This document shows positions 55,837 to 63,721 of a DNA stretch of 64,000 bases, piece by piece (positions within the stretch are counted from its first letter, which is position 1; each line of letters starts with the position of its first letter). Position numbers and translations under genes: made by a program. The notes below the pieces were generated by a model, which saw only the letters and a list, made by a program, of their open reading frames with translations, did no database searches and had not been told where the DNA came from. Origin of the DNA: G963665975 sp963665975. Its GTDB lineage: Bacteria; Bacteroidota; Rhodothermia; Rhodothermales; Bin80. Location: NCBI GenBank assembly GCA_963665975.1, contig OY762508.1:1674001-1738000 (forward strand), written 5' to 3'.

Positions 55837-56707
55837 TCCCATCCTCAAAGTCAACATCGCAGAGTGGGTCAAAAAAACCGAGGCTGACCCCGTAGTCTAC
55901 CAACAACGCCAGTCGATTGAGATAACTCTCACTGCCATCGCAATGACAGTGCCCCTAAATGCGAAGATGTTCTTGAAGGGCGGTATTCTTATGGGCCTGG
56001 CTTATGACAGTCTGAGGCAGACGGGTGACATCGATCTGACTACGACCCTTGCACCCGAAAGTGAGATTGGTGACAAGGTGCGAAGGCTGTTGGACTCGAT
56101 GTTCCCGAGAGCCACCGCCGCCCTCGGTTATGCCGACCTCATCGTCAAAACACATTCGGTGAGAACTCTTCCCAAGGCAATATTTCCAAATGCGAAATTT
56201 CCAGCCTTGAAACTCAAGATCGCCTCTGCGAAACGAGGCACAACACAGGAGAGGGCACTGCGAAGCGGTGAAGCTCCGGTCGTGATCGATGTCGATATCT
56301 CGTTCAATGAGCCGTTGCTGCAGATCCAAGTGCTGGAACTAACCGGCGGCCAAGAACTGTTAGCCTATGGTCTTGTCGATCTCATTGCGGAGAAGTATCG
56401 CGCTATTCTTCAGCAAGTGCCGCGCAAACGAAACCGGCGACAAGATGTCTACGATCTAGATTGGCTGATCGTTAACAACGATATTGACGATGCACTCAAG
56501 GAACAGATCCTCAATACCTTGGATGCAAAATGCCAGGTTCGTCATCTCGAACCAACACGAGCATCCCTCGACGACCCTGAAATCAAAAAGCGTGCTGGTG
56601 CCGACTGGCAGTCGCTGGCCTTGGAGCTGGGCAAGGTGCCGGACTTTGAAGGTTGTTTCATGCGTGTTTCAGAGTTTTATCGAAACTTGCCCTGGCGGAA
56701 CCTATGA
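55829..56707 (+). CDS. abiEii: AbiEii/AbiGii-type nucleotidyltransferase toxin, copy 1
   Basis: A 292-residue nucleotidyltransferase-fold toxin. Motif I is FLKGGILMGLAYDS with RQTGDIDL (Gly51-Gly52, Arg63, Asp67-Asp69 region); a later DVDISF may give the third acid; motif III is LVDLIAEKYRAILQQ and motif IV RQDVYDLDWLI. These match AbiEii/AbiGii toxins, which add nucleotides to tRNA acceptor ends or otherwise block growth, sometimes in answer to phage. All motifs look intact. Residue ~264 is Ala here and Gly in copy 2. Confidence 0.87.
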   Translation: MSDPILKVNIAEWVKKTEADPVVYQQRQSIEITLTAIAMTVPLNAKMFLKGGILMGLAYDSLRQTGDIDLTTTLAPESEIGDKVRRLLDSMFPRATAALGYADLIVKTHSVRTLPKAIFPNAKFPALKLKIASAKRGTTQERALRSGEAPVVIDVDISFNEPLLQIQVLELTGGQELLAYGLVDLIAEKYRAILQQVPRKRNRRQDVYDLDWLIVNNDIDDALKEQILNTLDAKCQVRHLEPTRASLDDPEIKKRAGADWQSLALELGKVPDFEGCFMRVSEFYRNLPWRNL

Positions 56708-56962
56708 CTGGGCTGCGCATGTCTGCCAGGCTGGCAATGTCAGACGGCTTCGGAGGTGTCATCCATCCCCGTAATGCTTTTATGTTACCAGTTTCGGAGG
56801 CCCTTGTGGACCCACTTTTATGAGCCATGGAATGGCCGCCTGGAGCTGCAGGGGCAATGGCCAGCATGATGGCAACCGGAGTTTATTTGCACAGAAACCC
56901 TGTGCAACTTCACCTACCTCACGCAATCAAACAGGAGCTCCGGGGCGGGATGGAATCAGTGT

Positions 56963-57310
56963 GTGCTTACGCATCGTAACACCGTATTGGCGGATAACGA
57001 ACCTGAAGAGCTGCCACCCGCCAGAAACCCACTCCGCTGTCGTAGCCTGGCCCAAAACCGGGCGCAGCTTTATGACATCCTGACCCACGCCGGCCTTCAA
57101 GACCGCTCCGAAAGCAAGCTCGAGGCCCGAAATGCCAAACTGGATGCGCAAACAGGGAAATTCAACCTCCTGCTCTGGTTTATCGGCGTCTCCATCCTCA
57201 TCGCCCTCAGCCTGTACAAAATCTGTTTGGGAACATGCCCGGCCCTTGAGGGCAGCCTTCTACCAGGTGCAAACCGCCAGGCCAGCGCAAAATCGGCCTC
57301 GGCAAGGTAA
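56963..57310 (+). CDS. Hypothetical short protein with helix and membrane segment
   Basis: The 115-codon frame includes QNRAQLYDILTHAGLQDRSE, a likely helix (KLEARNAKLDAQTGKF), and one hydrophobic segment LLLWFIGVSILIALSLY. This resembles small coiled-coil plus transmembrane proteins of the DUF1640 kind. The first ~25 residues overlap the diverged tail of the repeat and look out of place, so the true start may be later or the gene may be a fragment. Low confidence. Confidence 0.3.
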   Translation: MLTHRNTVLADNEPEELPPARNPLRCRSLAQNRAQLYDILTHAGLQDRSESKLEARNAKLDAQTGKFNLLLWFIGVSILIALSLYKICLGTCPALEGSLLPGANRQASAKSASAR

Positions 57311-57648
57311 ACACCCAATCAGGCGCAATCTTTTCGCATATAGAAAGCCGCAGAACGTCCGCAGAACGTGGTCTCGCCCAGGAGGGGTAAGAACAGGGTC
57401 GGGATCGGAACTGCCACAGAGCGCATAAGGAATCGTACACAGCGAGCCGATTCCGCGTGGGACAGGGGTTTCTCTAAACCCCAAATGATCATGGTGGACC
57501 TGGCTGGCTAACCAGGGTAGAATTCTCCTTGATGTCAGTTACTGAGGCCGAATTTCTGGCAAGCGAGGCAGCCATTATGGCACAGTCATTCCCTTGGTAT
57601 AATTGTTGCCACCACACATGCCAGGTATCATTCAAACGACGAAATGCT

Positions 57649-58275
57649 ATGTCCAGCAACAATCTGCTTTTCTATGGAAGGCCATTAAGGGACCTCTTGA
57701 GTGGACGAGAGGCCGCGATGATCAAAGAGATAGAAGGATGGGGACAACGGATCTTTGAAGATTCGAGCGAAGATGACCTGGTCAACAGAGTTGTGCCCAA
57801 ATACGAAATTGAGCCGCCGCGGCTAAAGCGAGACAAGATATACATAAAGGAAGAAGGCGAAGTCAGCATTGATGTCAGCGGCTATCCGGGTATCTATGTG
57901 AGCAATCCAGGCAAGCCATATTATGTTTCTGGCTCCTCCATAACCGTTGCCATACCTTTTGAGGGTGACGGAAGCTTGTTCGGGTTTGAGGCCTCAAGAT
58001 TCTCGGCCAATCCACCACAGGGTCGGATTTCTGGGTCAGAAATTCTGATCACGTTTCAAGATACCGAGCTTGATCCTGCACGAGTGCACAAGGAGACAGA
58101 TGATACAGCTGACCGGATCGAACGACACCTTGGATGGCTCAATAGTGCTTGTGACGAGTGGAACTCCCGCATGAAAGAGATAGCCGGGCAGTTGACTCGG
58201 AATCGGAAACAGCATCTCATTGACTACGAAATGCGAGTTAGCGCTATAGGCCTGCCACGCAAGAAACCGACTTGA
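57649..58275 (+). CDS. Hypothetical soluble protein within the inter-repeat cargo
   Basis: A 208-residue protein I cannot assign. N-terminus LLFYGRPLRDLLSGREAAMI; middle a beta-rich part (VSIDVSGYPGIYVSNPGKPY, ITVAIPFEGDGSLFGFEASR); C-terminus helical (TADRIERHLGWLNSACDEWN, ending RVSAIGLPRKK). The C-terminal pattern, a helix with basic residues then a [LI]GLP-like end, resembles the N-terminal regions of some TIR-domain or other defence proteins as I remember them, but no effector domain follows here. ATG 57649 is preferred; the frame is open to 57529. It may be an N-terminal remnant. Confidence 0.5.
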   Translation: MSSNNLLFYGRPLRDLLSGREAAMIKEIEGWGQRIFEDSSEDDLVNRVVPKYEIEPPRLKRDKIYIKEEGEVSIDVSGYPGIYVSNPGKPYYVSGSSITVAIPFEGDGSLFGFEASRFSANPPQGRISGSEILITFQDTELDPARVHKETDDTADRIERHLGWLNSACDEWNSRMKEIAGQLTRNRKQHLIDYEMRVSAIGLPRKKPT

Positions 58276-58639
58276 TGTTGTTAGAATGAGGACTGATAAG
58301 GAAATGAGCTGGTGGACAGGGTGCCGGTTTGAGCTCCGTTCTGCACAGGGATCAAGTCTGTGCGCGGAAGCGACCGTCCATGTGCAGATTTGGACTTTCG
58401 ATCGCCATCCTGATCTGATTGCCTGTGCCATCTCGTCGCTGGCGGGGGGCTACCTAGTTAGGATCATAGATTGTCAGCATTAGTGCGAAGAGTTGTTCGA
58501 CTGGTACCCACTGGAGCGCTGCTTCTGCAGTTTTCTGGTGGCTGTGGAAGAAGAACTGATTGGTCCTGTGAACTTGTTCTGGAGGAATACGTATATTGTA
58601 ACCGAGACGCAGTCCTTCGTGGATTGCTCTCCCTCCGAG
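58276..58639. other. Intergenic sequence, unassigned
   Basis: No gene on either strand is convincing. It ends in the terminator-like hairpin at 58640-58661. Confidence 0.3.
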
Positions 58640-58670
58640 GCCCACACTTAACGGTGTGGGCTTTCGTGTT
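58640..58670 (+). terminator. Rho-independent terminator-like hairpin
   Basis: Perfect 8-base arms gcccacac (58640-58647) and gtgtgggc (58654-58661), loop ttaacg, followed by tttcgtgttt. It would end transcription from the gene at 57649 and precede the DUF3800 fragment. Confidence 0.65.
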
Positions 58671-58690
58671 TTGGCCCCTCTGATAAGACC

Positions 58691-58836
58691 ATGTACTTTG
58701 CCTATCTCGATGAATTTGGTCACATCGGTCCCTTTGTAGACCGCGGGCATGCGCGCTACAAAGAGAGTCCTGTGTTCGGTCTGGCTGGCTTCGTGATGCC
58801 TACAGATCACGTGCGCCATTTGAGGCCGGAGTTACA
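58691..58836 (+). pseudogene. DUF3800 domain protein, N-terminal fragment
   Basis: The first ~45 codons (MYFAYLDEFGHIGPFVDRG, then ESPVFGLAGFVMPTDHVR) match the start of DUF3800 proteins, a predicted RNase-H-like fold often found with mobile and defence genes; the LDE-x-G motif holds the first catalytic acid. At about 58830 the sequence jumps to the 3' end of an integrase gene in another frame, so only the N-terminus remains. Confidence 0.6.
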
Positions 58837-59007
58837 GATGCAGTTTCGCCGCACTGGCTACGCCACGCGGCCGCCAGTCATGCCCTCGATCGCGGCGCTC
58901 CCGTGCATGTGGTGCAACAGACGCTCGGTCATGCAAGCCTTGCAACCACCTCCCGCTACACGCACGCACGGCCTACCGACGGACTCGCGCAATATCTCCC
59001 CGTGTAA
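58837..59007 (+). pseudogene. Tyrosine recombinase C-terminal fragment
   Basis: In the frame starting at 58837 the 57 codons read SPHWLRHAAASHALDRGAPV, then HVVQQTLGHASLATTSRYTH and DGLAQYLPV-stop. This is the C-terminal catalytic end of a phage/Xer-type integrase: H-x-x-R, the second His in LGHAS, and the nucleophile Tyr in SRYTH. The N-terminal part is missing; it is fused to the DUF3800 fragment by a deletion junction. Confidence 0.8.
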
Positions 59008-59130
59008 GCACTACGCAGAAACCGCCTTAGCAAAGCTCTTACCCGAATCGAGCCAATCTTTTCGATTACAGGCCGCATCTGCAACGCCTTCCAGTCCATG
59101 CATAAGGACGTAATGAGGGTTGGGACGCAC

Positions 59131-60018
59131 CTACCTGTCGTGACGGGCTTGTCCGTGATCCCGCAGCACCTTGGCAACACTCGCCGACGGTATGCCAGCC
59201 AGACGATCCTGCAATTTTTTTCCCCAATAATCGTCTTCGTTATTAAAGTGGGGTTCTTTGGCTGCCCGGGCCCGCACCCGGGCCTTGAGATCGTCATCCA
59301 TACCTTCACCACCAAGCACAAAGGCCAAATCAATGGCGGAAGAAAACGTTGCCCAAGGATATCTTGAACTTGCATAGTGTTCCGGCGGACCATCCACATA
59401 AAGTACGGCGATTTCCCGAATGCGCGCTCGCGTAGACGCATCAAAGGTGTCACCCCACAAGGGCACCGCATACGCAAGCATCCACAAGCAACCATCAACA
59501 GCATCGTACGAAGCCTTGGAATCTTCCGCACATAATATCGCTTCAGGAACGATTCGGGGGCCGAAGGCCAACAACGGGTTCCTGACAGCCCATCCGAGTC
59601 CCGCAACCCGCATGAGCACAGGAATGGTTACAGGATCACGCAAGGCGGATAAATACCATGTGAACTCCAAAAACATTTCACCGTACTCCCTGCTAAACGT
59701 CGCGCTTGGATCACCCCGTTTTTCACGTTCGCGCTGCTCCAGTCCCTTTTCGAACGCATACAGCAGCGCTGAGGCAAGCTCGGGCGATATCGTGAAACCT
59801 GGCGCAATCTTCGGTCCATGTTGACCGCGAACAATCGGTATTGCCCCAAGCGCTGCATACGCTTCTTTGATGTCGCTACTGCGAAGCGCTGTAGCCAGTT
59901 CCTCTTGCGTGCGCTGAGGCTCCTGCGCCTCCATCACAGTGGTGAAAAAGAAACTTGCCACGACAAGGACAGCGTAGCCCAAACAAAGGCAGTGTTTACG
60001 ATGTAGGGGATCCAGCAT
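59131..60018 (-). CDS. Hypothetical exported protein
   Basis: A 295-residue protein with a signal peptide (LVVASFFFTTVMEAQ, cleavage near residue 32), no lipobox Cys. The mature part is helical with HEAT-like spacing (ELATALRSSDIKEAYAALGA, ITIPVLMRVAGLG-like), and WYLSALRDPVTIPVLM is typical of repeat scaffold proteins. No catalytic motif recognised. It lies 20 bases after the M15-like lipoprotein gene, so the two form an operon; it may be a periplasmic partner or immunity-like protein for that enzyme, inference only. Confidence 0.6.
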   Translation of the reverse strand: MLDPLHRKHCLCLGYAVLVVASFFFTTVMEAQEPQRTQEELATALRSSDIKEAYAALGAIPIVRGQHGPKIAPGFTISPELASALLYAFEKGLEQREREKRGDPSATFSREYGEMFLEFTWYLSALRDPVTIPVLMRVAGLGWAVRNPLLAFGPRIVPEAILCAEDSKASYDAVDGCLWMLAYAVPLWGDTFDASTRARIREIAVLYVDGPPEHYASSRYPWATFSSAIDLAFVLGGEGMDDDLKARVRARAAKEPHFNNEDDYWGKKLQDRLAGIPSASVAKVLRDHGQARHDR

Positions 60019-60038
60019 ATCTTGCCTCTCTTTTAGGG

Positions 60039-61391
60039 TTATCTCCAGTCCGCGTGCATATGAGTCTTGTCAGAGTAGAACTGTACAAAGCCCGCGCCAG
60101 CGCCGTTGGGATCCTCTGTCCACTCCTTAATTTGCCTTTTCCGTTCAGTCGTCCCGGCCGGCCAACCCAACTCTTGGAAGTCCACGGCAAGGCCAAGCAT
60201 ATGCTTGCTAAGGGTGCCAGCACCAGGAGTAACTCCATTCCCCTTGGGACAACGGTAACCGGAGTTTATCCGAAAACTTGCGTTGAAATGCTGCTCTATC
60301 AAAGAAAACCCCGAGGGTAAGCGAGAGTCTATAAAGCCATATCCACTATGTAGACCATTCTCCGTATCCGAATCCTGTAGTATGAATTCCCCATAAGATG
60401 TCGAAAATGTAGTGCATGACCAACTGGTTTCATCGTCGTATTCCTCGGCCAGATCGCATTGATACTGGTTGCACTCATCCGGACAATCCTCTTCCTCATC
60501 CTCCTCCTCTTCACACTCCTCTTCGTCATCCTCATCACCACACTCTTCTTCCTCTTCGTCATCGCTATCATCATCACCGCCATCACCGGGAACCCAGCTA
60601 CCACCACCGCCACCAACTCCTCCATTTCCATTGTGGCCACCACCGCCGCCTGTCCCGCCATTGCCGTCGGAGCAAGTGATCTCGTAATCGGTGTATTCGT
60701 CGCAAGTCGTCTCAGGATTACCTGAAAGAGGACCCATGCATATGTCAGCATAAACCTTTATTTCGGCGATGTAGCAAATGGGCGAGTCCATTACCTTCCC
60801 TGGCCCAATACTGCCCGTTTCCTTGATGCTCAATGAAACGGGTATCGGATCATGATCAGGGACGTAGACATGCGCATGGTTCCCCACATACCCGATGCTG
60901 TACTCAGCCACTCCCATAGAGAGCTCCTTGAAATCTTGTGCTTCCCATTGACGTACGTGGTCTGACAGGTCAGAGGATTTCAGGGCGTCGAGGCTGAAGA
61001 ACTCCACCAAAGAAGCTGACTCTACGCTGTTCTTTGCGTCTACCGTATGCACGATTGTACGCACCACAGAGAGCCGCCTGTCGAAGCTGGCATCGGCGTC
61101 CTCCAATAGCGCCGCTACTAGATGTCCTCCACCCTTGCGAGAAAGCACAACCGCCGTGCTCCAGTCGGGCGCGTACCGTTCTACCAGTTTGGACAGGTCA
61201 TATCCTCCATCAGCAGTTTTGCCTGAATCCTCTTCTTCTTTTTCCGCCTGTTGCTCTTTCAAGGTGGCGTCATACCATACCCGAGCCACCTGAATCAACT
61301 CAGAATGCGCCAATTCCGTGTCCGCAACGGGTTGCGTGTCACAACTTGCGAACACAACAGCGGCTGCAAGTACGAAAATACGTGGGGTCAT
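60039..61391 (-). CDS. Lipoprotein with acidic Cys-rich linker and M15-like peptidase domain
   Basis: A 450-residue lipoprotein (lipobox Cys17, VVFASC). Residues ~20-230 form a domain of unknown type. Then comes a Gly/Asn-rich stretch and a very acidic linker of about 50 residues (blocks such as EEEEECGDEDDEEECEEEED) with at least five Cys in and just after it. The C-terminal ~110 residues match peptidase M15/VanY-type metal-dependent peptidases: NSGYRCPKGNG, SKHMLGLAVDF (His and Asp ligands) and THMHADW. Such enzymes cut peptidoglycan stem peptides. ATG 61391 fits the signal peptide; the frame is open to 61499. It starts 44 bases from repeat copy 2. Confidence 0.75.
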   Translation of the reverse strand: MTPRIFVLAAAVVFASCDTQPVADTELAHSELIQVARVWYDATLKEQQAEKEEEDSGKTADGGYDLSKLVERYAPDWSTAVVLSRKGGGHLVAALLEDADASFDRRLSVVRTIVHTVDAKNSVESASLVEFFSLDALKSSDLSDHVRQWEAQDFKELSMGVAEYSIGYVGNHAHVYVPDHDPIPVSLSIKETGSIGPGKVMDSPICYIAEIKVYADICMGPLSGNPETTCDEYTDYEITCSDGNGGTGGGGGHNGNGGVGGGGGSWVPGDGGDDDSDDEEEEECGDEDDEEECEEEEDEEEDCPDECNQYQCDLAEEYDDETSWSCTTFSTSYGEFILQDSDTENGLHSGYGFIDSRLPSGFSLIEQHFNASFRINSGYRCPKGNGVTPGAGTLSKHMLGLAVDFQELGWPAGTTERKRQIKEWTEDPNGAGAGFVQFYSDKTHMHADWR

Positions 61392-61907
61392 TTCGTCGCC
61401 GATTGGTGTCAAGTAGCACCAAATATACGGTACTATATGTGGGTCTACTATCGCGGAGGTATTCGCCCTTGCACCGTGTTGTGGTACGCTACCAACCAAG
61501 CCTAATGATCCTGCCCTCTAGCGACCTTGCTGATTACGGTCGATACAAGGTGGCAATTCTATTTTTTGCCCGACTTATTCTTTGTGGGATCAACAAGCTT
61601 GTAGGTGCTCCCTGACTTTGTTGTTGGTGGCAACGTCTTTCCCTTGGTGCTCGTGACCTCCCTTCCCTTCCCGCCACGCGGTCCTATTTGCTGATACTGT
61701 CCAGATGCAGGAGCTTTTTGCCTGGTTTATGTCCGTCGTTCTTGTTTGCCATTTTGATTGTGGATTGGTTAATGAGCCACCTGATTCAGCAACACGGGTT
61801 TAGTTTGACATATGCCGCTATCCAGCGGTTTCGATGGCCTGAGTCTCGGGTACAAGTAATTCTTAATTCGAGTTGGGTTTAACGGGTATTGGAACATTTA
61901 GCCCTAT

Positions 61908-61946
61908 GACTCATTCAACGAGTCCTTAGGACTCGTTGAATGAGTC
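61908..61946. promoter_or_regulatory. 39-bp palindrome before abiEi, copy 2
   Basis: Identical to the palindrome at 54894-54932: 18-base perfect arms with a tta spacer, ending 16 bases before the antitoxin ATG. If it is the AbiEi operator, antitoxin from either copy should repress both. Confidence 0.7.
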
Positions 61947-61962
61947 TATAGAAGTATTTAAG

Positions 61963-62850
61963 ATGAAACCAAATACACGTTCCCGAAAACTAACGCGTGC
62001 TGCTAGCTATCTAGCTGTGTTACTGGAAAAAAATGGCAAGCCAGTTCTCACCCAATTCGAATTCAACCGGATTATCCGGCAGATGTACCGCGAATCGTCC
62101 GGCAAGAGGCTGTATCTGCGAAGCAACATACCGGACCGAGACAATTATGTCCGCCTGAAATCAAGCCTGAAACAGGCAGGCCTGATCGGAAAAGATCGAG
62201 ACTATGGAACACGTGTCATTCGGGTATTGAGCATTTCGGACCTTCCAGCCGAAGACATTATCTGTCTCGTCGACCCAACGTGCCACATCTCCCATCTCTC
62301 TGCCATGCAGCGATGGGGTCTCACCGATCGAAACCCGGAAGCCTTGATACTGACGCGACCTGACCGCAAGACAGCCGCCAAACGGCTGCTGGCTTACAGG
62401 ACGGAAGCCCTGGACGAAGCCTTCCCCTTGACAATTGTCGGGCATCCCAACCGTGTGCGGGGCCGGACTGTACGTACGTACGAGAGTAGAACCCCAGGCA
62501 CGTGCCTGAAAGTTCGGGGAAGTGACGTCCGTCTTTCCACGATTGGCCAAACCTTCCTCGACATGCTTCAAAAGCCCGATCTTTGCGGGGGTATGTCGCA
62601 CATTCTAGAAGCCTGGGAAGAACACGCGGAAACCTATCTCGACGACATTGTTGCCGCAGTCAGCGCTGCCACAAGCGGGATCGTCAAAAGCCGCGCCGGG
62701 TACATCCTCGAAGAACGACTAGGCTTATACCATCGCGGAATTGAGCACTGGAAGACATTCGGTCAGCGCGGCGGTAGCCGCAAGCTTGATCCGGTCCATG
62801 ACTTTGCACCGACCTTTTCAGAAACATGGATGATATCGCTCAATGTCTGA
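61963..62850 (+). CDS. abiEi: AbiEi-type antitoxin, copy 2
   Basis: Encodes exactly the same 295 residues as the gene at 54949-55836, including the HISHLSAMQRWGLTDR motif. It overlaps the copy-2 toxin by 8 bases. Identity at both protein and DNA level points to recent duplication or ongoing gene conversion. Confidence 0.85.
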   Translation: MKPNTRSRKLTRAASYLAVLLEKNGKPVLTQFEFNRIIRQMYRESSGKRLYLRSNIPDRDNYVRLKSSLKQAGLIGKDRDYGTRVIRVLSISDLPAEDIICLVDPTCHISHLSAMQRWGLTDRNPEALILTRPDRKTAAKRLLAYRTEALDEAFPLTIVGHPNRVRGRTVRTYESRTPGTCLKVRGSDVRLSTIGQTFLDMLQKPDLCGGMSHILEAWEEHAETYLDDIVAAVSAATSGIVKSRAGYILEERLGLYHRGIEHWKTFGQRGGSRKLDPVHDFAPTFSETWMISLNV

Positions 62851-63721
62851 TCCCATCCTCAAAGTCAACATCGCAGAGTGGGTCAAAAAAACCGAGGCTG
62901 ACCCCGTAGTCTACCAACAACGCCAGTCGATTGAGATAACTCTCACTGCCATCGCAATGACAGTGCCCCTAAATGCGAAGATGTTCTTGAAGGGCGGTAT
63001 TCTTATGGGCCTGGCTTATGACAGTCTGAGGCAGACGGGTGACATCGATCTGACTACGACCCTTGCACCCGAAAGTGAGATTGGTGACAAGGTGCGAAGG
63101 CTGTTGGACTCGATGTTCCCGAGAGCCACCGCCGCCCTCGGTTATGCCGACCTCATCGTCAAAACACATTCGGTGAGAACTCTTCCCAAGGCAATATTTC
63201 CAAATGCGAAATTTCCAGCCTTGAAACTCAAGATCGCCTCTGCGAAACGAGGCACAACACAGGAGAGGGCACTGCGAAGCGGTGAAGCTCCGGTCGTGAT
63301 CGATGTCGATATCTCGTTCAATGAGCCGTTGCTGCAGATCCAAGTGCTGGAACTAACCGGCGGCCAAGAACTGTTAGCCTATGGTCTTGTCGATCTCATT
63401 GCGGAGAAGTATCGCGCTATTCTTCAGCAAGTGCCGCGCAAACGAAACCGGCGACAAGATGTCTACGATCTAGATTGGCTGATCGTTAACAACGATATTG
63501 ACGATGCACTCAAGGAACAGATCCTCAATACCTTGGATGCAAAATGCCAGGTTCGTCATCTCGAACCAACACGAGCATCCCTCGACGACCCTGAAATCAA
63601 AAAGCGTGCTGGTGCCGACTGGCAGTCGCTGGGTTTGGAGCTGGGCAAGGTGCCGGACTTTGAAGGTTGTTTCATGCGTGTTTCAGAGTTTTATCGAAAC
63701 TTGCCCTGGCGGAACCTATGA
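62843..63721 (+). CDS. abiEii: AbiEii/AbiGii-type nucleotidyltransferase toxin, copy 2
   Basis: Same 292-residue toxin as at 55829-56707 except one residue near 264 (Gly instead of Ala), caused by two adjacent base changes at 63633-63634. All nucleotidyltransferase motifs (GGILMGLAYDS, GDIDL, AEKYRAIL, DVYDLDWL) are intact, so both copies should be active. Confidence 0.87.
   Translation: MSDPILKVNIAEWVKKTEADPVVYQQRQSIEITLTAIAMTVPLNAKMFLKGGILMGLAYDSLRQTGDIDLTTTLAPESEIGDKVRRLLDSMFPRATAALGYADLIVKTHSVRTLPKAIFPNAKFPALKLKIASAKRGTTQERALRSGEAPVVIDVDISFNEPLLQIQVLELTGGQELLAYGLVDLIAEKYRAILQQVPRKRNRRQDVYDLDWLIVNNDIDDALKEQILNTLDAKCQVRHLEPTRASLDDPEIKKRAGADWQSLGLELGKVPDFEGCFMRVSEFYRNLPWRNL

Larger units (their letters stand above)
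54422..56986 (+). repeat. Long direct repeat, copy 1 (AbiE module)
   Basis: Copy 1 of a direct repeat of at least 2,565 bases; copy 2 starts at 61436 with a constant offset of 7,014. Up to about 56832 I found a single two-base change (cc at 56619-56620, gt at 63633-63634; Ala to Gly in the toxin). In the final 166 bases I count seven differences. The repeat holds a ~470-base leader, the 39-bp palindrome, and the abiEi-abiEii genes. Confidence 0.95.

Noticed and set aside
60480..60680. Repetitive tract that looks at first like a tandem repeat array or CRISPR
   Set aside because: It is the Glu/Asp- and Gly-codon-rich linker of the M15-like lipoprotein gene; there are no equal spacers or conserved repeat units.
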